Assembly: GCF_023554255.2 (NCBI RefSeq)
Contig: NZ_JAMJWD020000001.1
Location: forward strand, 732,755-796,754
Reading direction: 5' to 3'
DNA from: Phyllobacterium sp. 21LDTY02-6
Lineage (GTDB): Bacteria; Pseudomonadota; Alphaproteobacteria; Rhizobiales; Rhizobiaceae
DNA: 64,000 bases
The translations under genes and the position numbers were made by a program. The notes under the pieces are model-generated. The model saw nothing but the letters and a program-made list of their open reading frames with translations. It ran no database searches and was not told the DNA's origin. Shown here piece by piece: positions 1 to 9,092 of the stretch (within the stretch, counting starts at the first letter, position 1; each line of letters begins with the position of its first letter).

Positions 1-260
1 AAGCCGGTTGCGAGCCCGAGCAGGGGGAACAGCACGAAGGTCGACGCCAGGATGGTCAGGTGCAGCTTCCAGTGAAGAGCACCAGCGATCACGACCGCAC
101 GCGACAGCCGCGCACCGTGCAGAAAGAACAGCAGGCCTATGGCGATCTTCGTGGCGATCGCAAAATACTCGGCCGCGTCGCCGCTGATCGGCAGGAACGA
201 GGCGAGCACGATGGTCGCGACAAGCATGATGGTAAAACTGTCTGGGATCAAACGGGACAT
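1..260 (-). CDS. SBF-like (bile acid:Na+ symporter family) transporter, partial
   Basis: Reading frame open to the left edge, so only about 86 N-terminal residues are present. The start ATG (258-260) has GAGAGAA a few bases upstream. The protein begins MSRLIPDSFTIMLVATIVLA and continues through alternating hydrophobic segments with FFLHGARLSR, a sequence typical of the SBF-like CPA transporters related to YfeH (inner-membrane symporters of uncertain substrate). It lies 74 bp downstream of the GntR gene on the same strand, so the two may be co-transcribed. Substrate cannot be inferred; the rest of the gene is outside the window. Confidence 0.75.
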   Translation of the reverse strand, partial: MSRLIPDSFTIMLVATIVLASFLPISGDAAEYFAIATKIAIGLLFFLHGARLSRAVVIAGALHWKLHLTILASTFVLFPLLGLATG

Positions 261-334
261 GATATTCTCTCAGCCTGGGAAGGGCCGCTCTACCACGTGG
301 AATGACAGGACGAAAGCCTTGCAAGGGCAGCGGA

Positions 335-1117
335 TCAATCTCCGAAGAGTTCGGGCCGCTTGTCGCGAAGTTGAAGCAGCATCGTGCTCATCTTGGAAAT
401 ATGGGCTGCCATTGCCTCTGCCGCCTGCGGCCCGTCTCCCTCGGCGATCGCCGCGATGATGGAACCATGCTCCGCCAGCGTCTCCGACATGCGGGTCTCG
501 TAGTGCAGCAGCAGACGGCGGGCCCGGTCGATCTGGCTACGCTCCTTGGCAGCGATCTCCCGCAGTCCGATCAGCCCCGTGCCGTCGCAGATGAGATCGT
601 GCAAGGCTTCGTCGAGTGCGTAGAAACGCTCGAAATCGGCGGCTTCGGCAGCGGCCTTCTGCTTTTCCAGATTGTCGTTCATGAGCGCCACTATTTCCGG
701 GGAGACCCGCTGCGCCGTGTGCCGCACCGCAGCCGTCTCAAGGGCCAGCCGCACAAACTGGGCCGTTTCGATCTTTTCCATCACGAGACGCGCGACGAAT
801 GTTCCGGTCTGTGGGTAAATTTCGACGAGGCCCTCACCGGCGAGGCGGCTTATCGCCTCCGTTACGGGGGTGCGCGATACGCCGAGTTGAGACGCCAATT
901 GTTCCTTGCGGATCAATTCGCCCGGAGAAAGCTGCGATGAGATGATGGCCTGCCGCAAGATCGTATAGACTTGGTCGCGGCGTGACACCACGATGACCTT
1001 CTGTGCCCGATAATCCGTGGCCGCCGTCTTCGTTTGCAAATCCCCTCCAAACCTGTCGCTGCTTGATTTGCGTGACAGGAAAGTATTTGACTCCGCGCCT
1101 GTCTTCGCATCTAACAT
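335..1117 (-). CDS. GntR family transcriptional regulator, FCD subfamily
   Basis: About 260 aa from the chosen ATG (1115-1117). A winged HTH occupies roughly residues 47-110 (RRDQVYTILRQAI, LASQLGVSRTPVTEAISRL, GLVEIYPQTGTFV), followed by an all-helical FCD effector domain with the expected acidic/His positions (ALDEALHDL, AAHISKM). FCD regulators bind small carboxylates or sugars and usually repress neighbouring transport or catabolic genes. It is divergent from the sugar ABC operon starting at 1158 and is the obvious candidate regulator of it. The frame stays open upstream to 1219, but that would overlap the ABC gene; no strong ribosome binding site decides the start. A 10-bp palindrome TAACATGTTA (1112-1121) overlaps the start codon. 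Confidence 0.85.
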   Translation of the reverse strand: MLDAKTGAESNTFLSRKSSSDRFGGDLQTKTAATDYRAQKVIVVSRRDQVYTILRQAIISSQLSPGELIRKEQLASQLGVSRTPVTEAISRLAGEGLVEIYPQTGTFVARLVMEKIETAQFVRLALETAAVRHTAQRVSPEIVALMNDNLEKQKAAAEAADFERFYALDEALHDLICDGTGLIGLREIAAKERSQIDRARRLLLHYETRMSETLAEHGSIIAAIAEGDGPQAAEAMAAHISKMSTMLLQLRDKRPELFGD

Positions 1118-1145
1118 GTTACACATCAGCTTGAAAGAGTGTTTT

Positions 1146-1151
1146 GGGAGG
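1146..1151 (+). promoter_or_regulatory. Ribosome binding site fixing a TTG start
   Basis: GGGAGG lies 6 bases before a TTG codon at 1158. No ATG near the conserved N-terminus of the ABC ATPase has such a site (the nearest in-frame ATG, at 1116, has none), so this site supports initiation at TTG. Confidence 0.6.
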
Positions 1152-1157
1152 AACATT

Positions 1158-2714
1158 TTGGAGAGTTCGGCGCCGATCGTCTCGCTACGCGGGATCAGCA
1201 AGAATTTCGCCCACATCATGGCCCTGGAAAGCGTTGATCTCGATATCCACGCTGGGGAAATTCATGCGGTCATGGGCGAGAACGGGGCGGGAAAATCGAC
1301 GCTGGTCAAGATATTGAGCGGCGTTTACCGGCGCAGCGGCGGCACGATGACCGTGCGCGGCGAGGAGGTCGATTTCGTCTCGCCAAAGGAAGCCGAACGG
1401 TACGGCATCGCCATCATCCACCAGGAACTCAATCTCATTCCGAGTCTCAGCGTCGCGGAAAACATCTTTCTCGGGCGGGAACCGATGAAGAAAGGGCTCT
1501 TCATCGACTACAGGGCGACGGAAACGCAAAGCGCCGAGCTGTTGTCGAGATTTGGCATCGATATCGATCCGAAGGCCGATATAGAGAACCTGCGGGTTGG
1601 CGAGCAGCAGCTTGTCGAGATCGCCCGCGCGCTGTCGCTGAATGCCGATGTCCTTATCCTGGACGAGCCGACTTCGGCGCTTTCCGAGGCGGAAGCGCAG
1701 CAACTTGCGCGTCTGGTGCGGATGCTTGCAGAGCGCGGTGTCGCCATCATCTATATTTCGCATCGCATGAACGAGGTGTTCGCGCTTGCCGACAAGATCA
1801 CGGTGCTGCGCGACGGCAGGTTCATCGCTACCCATCCGGCATCGGCAATAGGCGAGCGCGACGTCATCCGCATGATGGTCGGGCGCGAATTGCAGCCGCA
1901 GCGGGCAAAGGAGCCTGTTACGGCCAAGCCGGTGGTTCTGTCGGCGCACCATCTCGGATTGAGCCGGCCGAATTCGCGCGGCCGGGTCCATGCCGTCGTC
2001 GACGATGTCAGCTTCGACGTCCATGCGGGCGAAATCCTCGGCATCGGCGGCCTGCTGGGTTCCGGGCGGACCGAGGTTCTGGAACTGATATTCGGTGCAG
2101 CCGAAGGGCAGCGGTCCGGCACGATCATTCGCGACGGCAGCAGCCTCGACGTCCCGTCGCTCACGCCGCGCCAGTCGGTCGTCAATGGCATCGGCTTCCT
2201 GACGGAGGACCGCAAGGGAACCGGACTGCTTCTCGATGCCGATATCCGATCCAATGCCGTGCTGCCATCATTGCCGTGGCTTGCGCCGACAGGCCTCATC
2301 TCGAAGCGGCGGGAAAATGCGGTGGCCAGGCGGATGATCAAGGCCATGCGTGTCCGCTGCCAGGGGCCGGACCAGAAAATCGATGAACTCAGCGGCGGCA
2401 ACCAGCAGAAGATCGTGCTGGGCAAATGGCTGGAGACGAGGCCGCGGGTCGTTCTGCTGGACGAGCCGACACGCGGCATCGACGTCGGCGCCAAGGAAGA
2501 GATCTACGAACTTCTGAACGGGCTCGCCGCTTCGGGGGTCGCCATTGTCATGGTGAGTTCCGAACTGCCGGAACTGCTGGCGCTGTCGCACCGGATCGTC
2601 GTCATGTGCGAGGGCAGGGCCACCGGTATCGTCGCGAGCCGGGACTTTTCGGAAGAACGCATCATGGAGCTTGCGACACCGCGAGGCTCGGCGCTTGTCG
2701 AGGCGGCGGCATGA
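1158..2714 (+). CDS. Sugar ABC transporter, ATP-binding protein (RbsA/MglA/XylG family)
   Basis: About 518 aa with two fused ABC domains, as in all carbohydrate-uptake class 2 (CUT2) ATPases. The first has a canonical Walker A (GENGAGKST) and Walker B (LILDEPTSAL). The second has the degenerate P-loop typical of the family (GLLGSGRTE) and the signature LSGGNQQKIVLGKW followed by LLDEPTRGID. It sits on the cytoplasmic face and energises import of a monosaccharide. TTG start chosen from the GGGAGG site. It overlaps the permease gene by 4 bp (ATGA), implying translational coupling, and the binding protein follows: a complete importer. The exact sugar is not readable. Confidence 0.93.
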   Translation: MESSAPIVSLRGISKNFAHIMALESVDLDIHAGEIHAVMGENGAGKSTLVKILSGVYRRSGGTMTVRGEEVDFVSPKEAERYGIAIIHQELNLIPSLSVAENIFLGREPMKKGLFIDYRATETQSAELLSRFGIDIDPKADIENLRVGEQQLVEIARALSLNADVLILDEPTSALSEAEAQQLARLVRMLAERGVAIIYISHRMNEVFALADKITVLRDGRFIATHPASAIGERDVIRMMVGRELQPQRAKEPVTAKPVVLSAHHLGLSRPNSRGRVHAVVDDVSFDVHAGEILGIGGLLGSGRTEVLELIFGAAEGQRSGTIIRDGSSLDVPSLTPRQSVVNGIGFLTEDRKGTGLLLDADIRSNAVLPSLPWLAPTGLISKRRENAVARRMIKAMRVRCQGPDQKIDELSGGNQQKIVLGKWLETRPRVVLLDEPTRGIDVGAKEEIYELLNGLAASGVAIVMVSSELPELLALSHRIVVMCEGRATGIVASRDFSEERIMELATPRGSALVEAAA

Positions 2715-3997
2715 CCCATGCGAGCGAAGAAAGGCTGCACATGCCCGATCTCGTTGGACGGTTGAAGAGCGTCCTGAAGCACACAAAACTCTATTGGGGC
2801 CTCGGCTTGCTGTTTCTCGTCGGCGTTCTTTCGTCGCCCGTTTCGTCGAAAGGCAACAATATCTTCCTTTCCTTCGGCAATTTGTCGGACGTTTTCCGGC
2901 AGGTATCGGTGACCGGTATCACCGCCGTTGGAATGACGCTCGTCATACTCATCGCCGGTATCGATCTTTCCGTTGGCTCGGTCCTGGCGCTCGGCTCGGT
3001 GGTCTGCGCCATGTTGCTGACAAATGAAGGATGGTCGGCTGCCTATTCGCTCGGCGTGCCGGCCGTGTTTCTCCTGTCCTTCCTCGTCATATCGAGCATC
3101 GCGGCCTTTGCGGTGAAGGCGATGAGGGCTTCGCAGGATTCCAGCGCGGCCGTATCTTCCGGCATGTCCCGCCCGGCGCTGGCGCTGGCGCTCGTCGCAG
3201 CGGCCGCTATCGCCGCATGGGTCTTTGCCGGTTCGGGAACGAAGGCCGGCGTCCTGCTTGTCCTCCTCGTGGTGCCCGCCGTCGGCTTCATGCTCGGCGC
3301 TATCAACGGCCTTGTCATCGTCGGCGGCAGGCTGCAGCCCTTCATCGTCACGCTGGCGATGATGGTCGCGGGGCTAGGCGTCGCGCGGCTGACGGCAGGA
3401 CAGAACACGGCGGTCTGGCCGGTCTATACGGGCAGCAATGCCACCGAGAACTTCGAAGTGCTGCGCTCGCTGATCTTCGGCATCGTGCCGGTGCCGGGCG
3501 TCATATTCGCGGCCATCGTGCTTCTGTTCTGGGCCGTGCTCACCTTCACCAAGTTCGGGCGGTATATTTATGCGATCGGCGGCAATGAGGAGGCGGCGAG
3601 GCTGGCCGGCGTGCCTGTCTGGCGCGTCAAGATCACGGTCTATGCCATATCCGGCTATCTGGCGGCGCTCGCCGGCATCCTCTATGTGGCGCAATACCGC
3701 CAGGGCAAGCCGGACGCCGGAATGGGCCTGGAGCTCGATGCGATCGCCGCCGTGGTCATCGGCGGCACCAGCCTCATGGGCGGGCGCGGCTCCATGATCG
3801 GCACATTGGTGGGAGTGCTGATCTTCGGTTTCCTCAGCAATATCCTGCAACTCAACAATATCGACAGCAATACCCAGCTCGTCCTGAAAGGCATGATCAT
3901 CATCGCCGCCGTTCTCCTGCAGGAGCGGCGGTCGAGCGGATGGGCATTCTTTCTGTCGCAGTTGCGGGCGCGCAGCGCATCGAAACACAAGAAATAA
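2711..3997 (+). CDS. Sugar ABC transporter, permease (RbsC/XylH family)
   Basis: 428 aa, BPD_transp_2 family inner-membrane permease. Start ATG overlaps the ATPase stop (ATGA at 2711-2714). Family hallmarks include GIDLSVGSVLALGS, the cytoplasmic coupling segment FGRYIYAIGGNEEAARLAGV and the C-terminal GGTSLMGGRGSMIGT. It is about 100 residues longer than RbsC. The extra length is mainly a polar linker (around residues 138-155) followed by added hydrophobic segments before GAINGLVIVGG, a layout closer to XylH-type permeases. It would form the channel with the ATPase encoded just upstream. Confidence 0.92.
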   Translation: MTHASEERLHMPDLVGRLKSVLKHTKLYWGLGLLFLVGVLSSPVSSKGNNIFLSFGNLSDVFRQVSVTGITAVGMTLVILIAGIDLSVGSVLALGSVVCAMLLTNEGWSAAYSLGVPAVFLLSFLVISSIAAFAVKAMRASQDSSAAVSSGMSRPALALALVAAAAIAAWVFAGSGTKAGVLLVLLVVPAVGFMLGAINGLVIVGGRLQPFIVTLAMMVAGLGVARLTAGQNTAVWPVYTGSNATENFEVLRSLIFGIVPVPGVIFAAIVLLFWAVLTFTKFGRYIYAIGGNEEAARLAGVPVWRVKITVYAISGYLAALAGILYVAQYRQGKPDAGMGLELDAIAAVVIGGTSLMGGRGSMIGTLVGVLIFGFLSNILQLNNIDSNTQLVLKGMIIIAAVLLQERRSSGWAFFLSQLRARSASKHKK

Positions 3998-4015
3998 AAC
4001 AAAGGGAGAGAGACG

Positions 4016-4981
4016 ATGTTGATAAACCGACGCTTGTTTACGAAATTGGCGGTGGCGACCGCGCTTGCGACGCCGCTGCTGACGCATATGGCCCTGGCGC
4101 AGACCAAGGACAAATATGTGATCGGCTTCAGCCAGACCACCACGGTCGAACCCTGGCGGGTCCAGTTCAACAAGGATCTGGAGGCTGAGGCCAAGAAGCA
4201 CGACAATGTCGAGCTTCTGATTGCCGACGGGCAGGACAAGACCGAAAAACAGGTTGCCGATGTGGAGAATTTCATCCGGCAGGAGGTGGATGCGATCCTC
4301 ATTTCGCCCAAGGAGTCGGCCGGGCTGACCGGTGTGGTCGAGAAAGCCATGGATGCGGGTATTCCCGTCATCGTGCTCGATCGCAATGTCGATACGGACA
4401 AGTTCACCCAGTGGATCGGCGGTGACAATGTCGTCATTGGCGAAGCCGCAGGCAAATATGCGGTCGAGCTGCTGGGCGGGCCGGGCAAGGCCAAGGGCAC
4501 GGTCGTCGAGATCTGGGGCGGCCTCGGCACACAGGCCAGCCACGACCGCAGCAATGGCTTCCATAAGCTCACCGATGCGGAAAAGGGGATCACCTATCTG
4601 CTCGACAAGCAGTCGGGCGATTGGAAGCAGGACCAGGCCTATAACATCATGGCCACCGCCCTGCGCAATCACGAGGATATTTCGCTCGTCTACGGTCACA
4701 ATGACCCGATGGCCTATGGCGCCTATCTTGCCGCCAAGGATGCCGGCCGGGAAAAGGACATCCTGTTTCTCGGCGTCGATGGCCTGCCCAATGAGGGTGT
4801 CCAGTGGGTGAACAAGGGCGAACTTGCAGCGACTTTCCTCTACCCGACGCCGGGCGCGGAAGGTCTGCGTCAGGCCTTGAAGGTACTCGCCGGCGAGAAG
4901 GTCGAAAAGAAGATCGTTCTCGACACCCAGACGATCACCAAGGAAAATGCGCCGGAAATCCTCAAGGCGAACGGCCTCTGA
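4016..4981 (+). CDS. Sugar ABC transporter, periplasmic substrate-binding protein
   Basis: 321 aa, Peripla_BP_4 type. An N-terminal signal peptide (MLINRRLFTKLAVATALATP, cleavage near LAQ-TKD) directs it to the periplasm. The mature start KYVIGFSQTTTVEPWRVQFN and the stretches IADGQDKTEKQVADVE, VIVLDRNVD and YGHNDPMAYGAYLAAKDAG resemble galactofuranose/ribose-type binding proteins such as YtfQ. A strong GGGAGAGAG ribosome site precedes ATG 4016. It is the last gene of the ATPase-permease-SBP operon, which is usual for the most abundant component. Ligand specificity is inferred only to 'aldose'. Confidence 0.92.
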   Translation: MLINRRLFTKLAVATALATPLLTHMALAQTKDKYVIGFSQTTTVEPWRVQFNKDLEAEAKKHDNVELLIADGQDKTEKQVADVENFIRQEVDAILISPKESAGLTGVVEKAMDAGIPVIVLDRNVDTDKFTQWIGGDNVVIGEAAGKYAVELLGGPGKAKGTVVEIWGGLGTQASHDRSNGFHKLTDAEKGITYLLDKQSGDWKQDQAYNIMATALRNHEDISLVYGHNDPMAYGAYLAAKDAGREKDILFLGVDGLPNEGVQWVNKGELAATFLYPTPGAEGLRQALKVLAGEKVEKKIVLDTQTITKENAPEILKANGL

Positions 4982-5011
4982 TCGGACGGGCGGGCGGCAT
5001 TGCTGCCCGCC

Positions 5012-7618
5012 CTATTTCGATACGAGCGTGACCGTCGAAAAATCGCGCATCAGATTGGCGACCTTGAGTTTGGCCCTGGTCGTTATCGACGCATCGGTGA
5101 TGACGTTCCGCATTTCGATGCCGGTCAGCCGATCAGGTATCGCAAGCGCCGTGTTCTGCCAGTCCGGCAGCGGCATGAACGGGTCCTGATATTTGGACAC
5201 CGCATCGAAGGGCAGGCGCGGCACGGCGACGATGCAATGCCGCTTGCCCTTGCTGCGCGCAAAGGCGATGACATGATCGGCCATCGGGCCGCTGACCTCC
5301 AGCGGCGTATAGGAACCTTCAAGGAACAGCGAGCGCTCCCGTCGCCGCAATTCGAGATGCTTGCCCAGAATTCGTTGCTTTATCGCGCCGGAATGCCAAT
5401 CGGATAGAAGATTGGACAGGGGAGAGTCGTTGACGTAGCGCAGCCTGTCGCGAAGCGCGGATGGCTCAAGGTCGATCGGTGCAACGACGTTCGACAGAGC
5501 AAGATCCCAGCTTTCAGAGCCGATGTGGACGAGCGGGATGCCCGGCGTCGTGGTTTTCAGGACGGTCTGGGAGAAACTGTTGATGGCGCCGGCCACGCGG
5601 AACGGACGCGTCTTCTCGGCGAAATCCGCAAGGAAACTGCGGTCGTGAAACAGGTTCTGCACATAGCGCGTCAGCGCCTGCTCGTAAGGCTTGTTGATCT
5701 CGGTCCAGAATGCCTCCTTGCGCGCCTCCCTTCCGGCCCGGATGATGAACTGCGAGAGTGTGTTCTCCAGAGTATCGAGGCCGGCCTGATCGTCCAGATG
5801 CAAGGTCGCCGGCCAGATCGCCATCAAGGTCTGGTAGATCAGCCATTCGGTTTCCGGCCCGGGCGCCGGCTTGTTCTCCATGCGGATGATGCTGTCCGCA
5901 TGCCTGGAGCGCCAATCCGACAGGTTCTCGGCCCACAAGGAGGGTGCCTCGGACAGGGCCAGCAGGCGCATGCGCGCATCTTCGCCGAATTTCGTCGCGT
6001 AGGAGAAACTGGTGGCGACCATGCCATGGGGCGCTGCCGCCGCCTTGTTGGCCATCTGCCGGTGGAAAGCCCCGACGGGATCGTCGGCAGTCGCCATGCG
6101 CAATGTCATGTCGTCCACTGCGAGCGGGCCACGGTCGTAGCGGTAGGATTCCTCCACCGCCTGCGCCATCACGGCGGCGGAAAGCTGCTGGAAGCGCCTG
6201 TCGAACGCCTGAACCAGTTCAGGCGATGCCGTTTTCCATTCGACACGGCCGGCCTGGAAAATGCTTGCATAATCCGGCTTGTGCTTCGGCGAGGAATAGG
6301 TGCGGAAAACCGGCATTTCAGCGATGGCGGCACTGATCGCCTGCCGGACGGCCATGCCCTTGCCCTTCTTTGTAGCGGCTGCGAGCAGAAGATCGCCCAG
6401 TTCGCGCAGCTCGGCTCCGAATTTCTTGTGAAGTATGGCCGACTTGGCGTGGCGGTAATGAAAGTGGTTATCGTCGACATTGCCGATGCTCTGGCCGTAG
6501 AGCCGGTCCATTTCGTCCAGTTTCGCATGATCCACGAGCACATTGGCAACAGCCGATATGAATTCATAACCGGCGGTTCCCTGGACCGGCCAGTGGGGTG
6601 TGTGTTCCTCGCCGGCCAGGAGAATCTTGTCGGTGACGATATAGGCTGAATCGCCGGCAAGACGCCGCAGCTCTTCCAGGTAGTTGTCCGGATTGCCCAG
6701 GCCATCGATCTGGTTCACCCGAAAACCCGAAACGGCACTGTTCTCCAGAAGGTCGATGGCGACGCGATGGAAATCCGAAAATGCTGCCGGTTCACCCATG
6801 TCGATGCCGACGGATATGGCGGAATCATAGGAGTGGCGGTAGTTCAACGCCGCCGGAATGTCGGATTCGGCGATCAGTTTCCAATGTTGCTGAGCGAGCA
6901 GGTCGTCGCGGGCGGCGCGATCCTGCAGCATGCCGTTCAAATGGCCGGCAAGCCGGAGGCGGGATGCTATCGGGGCATCATGGTAGGCCTTGCCGAGACC
7001 AAGACGAAAGTCCTCGGCTGCTTCCGGCTTGGCAGCCGCTGCCAGATCGCGAAATGCATCCGCCAGCGCGTCGCTCAGATCGCCCAGCGCCGTTGCGTAG
7101 GAGCCCGGCGCCAATGGGACGAAACCTTCGGGATAGGTCAATCCGATCGTATTCGTTGCGGAATCGAATTTGATCGTGATGTTGCCCGCCTCGATCTCCT
7201 CGATCAGCGGACGCTCAAGCGCCGGAATGGCAAGCGTCTTGCGCCAGTCGATGTCGAAATAGCTGGCGAAAGGGCTCTTCGGTCCCCATTCCAGGACGGA
7301 AAACCACCATTTATTGCTATGTTTTGCGGGCGTCTGGTTCGGATTGATGTCGATGATGAGCGGAATGCCCGCTGCGCGAAGCGAATTGTCCAGCAATGCG
7401 AATCCCGGTTCGCCGCCCGCCTGTTCGTCCAGCCGCGTCGGGTCGAAGGAGCGTCGGCCGCTGCCGGCATCGGCCGTATCGAATGCCGAGGAAATACTCA
7501 GGCTGTCTATGCCGAGGTCCGTGAGATAAGGAACTGCCTTCGCCACGTCGCGGAACGTTATTCCGTTCCTCAGGAGCAATCGGTAGGCTGAGGTCGGCAT
7601 ATGCTGGGTAGGGGCCAT
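5012..7618 (-). CDS. treY: Malto-oligosyltrehalose synthase (TreY) homologue lacking catalytic residues
   Basis: 868 aa from ATG 7616-7618 (GGAGACGAAG upstream). The fold is clearly TreY (GH13): N-terminal TSAYRLLLRNGITF, then FDPTRLDEQAGGEPGF, WWFSVLEWGPKS, YFDIDW, ALNYRH, KILLAGEE and HWPVQGTAGYEF. The active-site positions are changed. The nucleophile motif RxDH reads RVNQ (Asn302), the acid/base Glu of VEKIL reads TDKIL (Asp330), the third Asp of THDTK reads SYATK (Ala541), and region I NH reads NQ. An active TreY rearranges the reducing end of malto-oligosaccharides to trehalosyl units for TreZ; no treZ is nearby. It is co-directional with otsA (23-bp gap), so it is probably a pseudoenzyme or has a new role rather than an ordinary TreY. 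Confidence 0.85.
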   Translation of the reverse strand: MAPTQHMPTSAYRLLLRNGITFRDVAKAVPYLTDLGIDSLSISSAFDTADAGSGRRSFDPTRLDEQAGGEPGFALLDNSLRAAGIPLIIDINPNQTPAKHSNKWWFSVLEWGPKSPFASYFDIDWRKTLAIPALERPLIEEIEAGNITIKFDSATNTIGLTYPEGFVPLAPGSYATALGDLSDALADAFRDLAAAAKPEAAEDFRLGLGKAYHDAPIASRLRLAGHLNGMLQDRAARDDLLAQQHWKLIAESDIPAALNYRHSYDSAISVGIDMGEPAAFSDFHRVAIDLLENSAVSGFRVNQIDGLGNPDNYLEELRRLAGDSAYIVTDKILLAGEEHTPHWPVQGTAGYEFISAVANVLVDHAKLDEMDRLYGQSIGNVDDNHFHYRHAKSAILHKKFGAELRELGDLLLAAATKKGKGMAVRQAISAAIAEMPVFRTYSSPKHKPDYASIFQAGRVEWKTASPELVQAFDRRFQQLSAAVMAQAVEESYRYDRGPLAVDDMTLRMATADDPVGAFHRQMANKAAAAPHGMVATSFSYATKFGEDARMRLLALSEAPSLWAENLSDWRSRHADSIIRMENKPAPGPETEWLIYQTLMAIWPATLHLDDQAGLDTLENTLSQFIIRAGREARKEAFWTEINKPYEQALTRYVQNLFHDRSFLADFAEKTRPFRVAGAINSFSQTVLKTTTPGIPLVHIGSESWDLALSNVVAPIDLEPSALRDRLRYVNDSPLSNLLSDWHSGAIKQRILGKHLELRRRERSLFLEGSYTPLEVSGPMADHVIAFARSKGKRHCIVAVPRLPFDAVSKYQDPFMPLPDWQNTALAIPDRLTGIEMRNVITDASITTRAKLKVANLMRDFSTVTLVSK

Positions 7619-7641
7619 GCTGTTACTTCGTCTCCATTGGC

Positions 7642-9066
7642 TTAGACGTTGGGATGGGCTTCGGCGGGCGCCAGCCTCCCGGACGATTGCGCCTGTTGCT
7701 CGGCATGACCGAGCAGGGCGTTCAGATATTTCCGCTGCCACCACTGCGCATCATGGTCGGTCACCCGTCGCAAGAGTTTGCGGTGGCGCAGCTGGCGTTC
7801 TTCCAGGGGCATGGTCGCCGCCTTGTGGATGGCTTCCGCGACTTCCTGTATGTTGTAGGGATTGACCAGAATGGCTTCCCGCAGTTCCTCGGCAGCACCG
7901 GCGAACTTCGAAAGGATGAGAATGCCCGGGTCGCTGTCGTCCTGCGCCGCGACATATTCCTTGGCGACGAGGTTCATGCCGTCGCGCAGCGGCGTGATCA
8001 GGCCGATCAGGCTCGATTTGAACAATGGAGCGAGCTTCGTGCGGGGGATGCTACGGTTGATATACTGGATCGGAGCCCAATTGAAATCGGCGAACTTGCC
8101 GTTCACCGCCCCTGCAAGCTGTTCGAGTTCGGCTCTGATGTCGCCATAGGCCGATACGTCCTCGCGGGACGGCGAGGCTATCTGGAGATATTCCGCATGG
8201 CCCTGATATTCAGGGTATAGATCAAGAAACTTGCGGAATGCCTTGATTCGATGCGGCAATCCCTTGGAATAATCAAGCCGGTCGGCCGAGATAAGCTGAA
8301 AGCGGCGCAGGACCTTGCGGCGCATTCGTTCCAGTTCCACAGCATCGTCCGGCTTGCTCGACGTCTGGGCGAATTGCTTGACGTCGATGCCGATAGGATA
8401 ATGCCCGATATGCACCGTACGCTCCCTTACGCGCACCAGCTCCGGCGAAATGATGTCGGCGTCCGAATGTTCTTCCAGGTAGCGATGGAAATTATGCACG
8501 TCATTCAGCGTCTGGAAGCCGACCAGATCGTATTGCAGCAGGCAATATCGCAACCAGGGATGGCGCGGTACGGCCGAAAACACATCCACCGGCGGGAAGG
8601 GGATGTGCAGGAAGAAACCGATGCGGTTGTCGATCCCGAGCTTGCGGAGCTCGGCCGCCATCGGCATCAGATGATAGTCGTGGATCCAGATGACGTCGTC
8701 GTTCTCGAGCTGCGGCGCGAGTAGTTTGGCGAAACGTTCATTGACTGCGGAATATCGATCGACGAATTCCGTCCGGTAATCCATGAGGTCCAGCCGGTTA
8801 TGGAATGCCGGCCACAGGACCTTGTTGGAGAAGCCCAGATAATATTGTTCATGCTCGGCATTGGTCAACGGCGTGGTCAATATCGAGATGTTGCCATGCT
8901 CCGAACGGCGCAGGTCTCCGACCGCGTCCTGGACGTTGCCGTCCCAGCCCATCCACAATCCGCCCTGAGAGCGGAGCGCATCGATTATTCCTACTGTTAA
9001 TCCGCCTGCCTGATTTTTCTTCGCAAGATTTGCTGTCCGGTTTGAAACAACAACAAGCCGTCCCAT
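7642..9066 (-). CDS. otsA: Alpha,alpha-trehalose-phosphate synthase (UDP-forming)
   Basis: 474 aa, the normal OtsA length. GT20 glycosyltransferase joining UDP-glucose and glucose-6-phosphate to trehalose-6-phosphate in the cytoplasm. Key features are the N-terminal loop RLVVVSNRTAN..AGGLTVG, the substrate segment VIWIHDYHLMPMAAEL, the Arg/Lys pair in RLDYSKGLPHR, and the C-terminal PLRDGMNLVAKEYVA that binds nucleotide-sugar. AAGGGA precedes the ATG. It is first in an operon with the TreY-like gene and divergent from otsB across a 159-bp gap carrying an EcfG-like promoter, which fits trehalose accumulation under general stress. Confidence 0.95.
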   Translation of the reverse strand: MGRLVVVSNRTANLAKKNQAGGLTVGIIDALRSQGGLWMGWDGNVQDAVGDLRRSEHGNISILTTPLTNAEHEQYYLGFSNKVLWPAFHNRLDLMDYRTEFVDRYSAVNERFAKLLAPQLENDDVIWIHDYHLMPMAAELRKLGIDNRIGFFLHIPFPPVDVFSAVPRHPWLRYCLLQYDLVGFQTLNDVHNFHRYLEEHSDADIISPELVRVRERTVHIGHYPIGIDVKQFAQTSSKPDDAVELERMRRKVLRRFQLISADRLDYSKGLPHRIKAFRKFLDLYPEYQGHAEYLQIASPSREDVSAYGDIRAELEQLAGAVNGKFADFNWAPIQYINRSIPRTKLAPLFKSSLIGLITPLRDGMNLVAKEYVAAQDDSDPGILILSKFAGAAEELREAILVNPYNIQEVAEAIHKAATMPLEERQLRHRKLLRRVTDHDAQWWQRKYLNALLGHAEQQAQSSGRLAPAEAHPNV

Positions 9067-9092
9067 ATAATTGTCCCTTACGTCCTAGGAGT

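Noticed and set aside
1112..1121. TAACATGTTA palindrome as GntR operator
   Set aside because: Too short to stand alone and overlaps the chosen start codon; mentioned only in the GntR entry.
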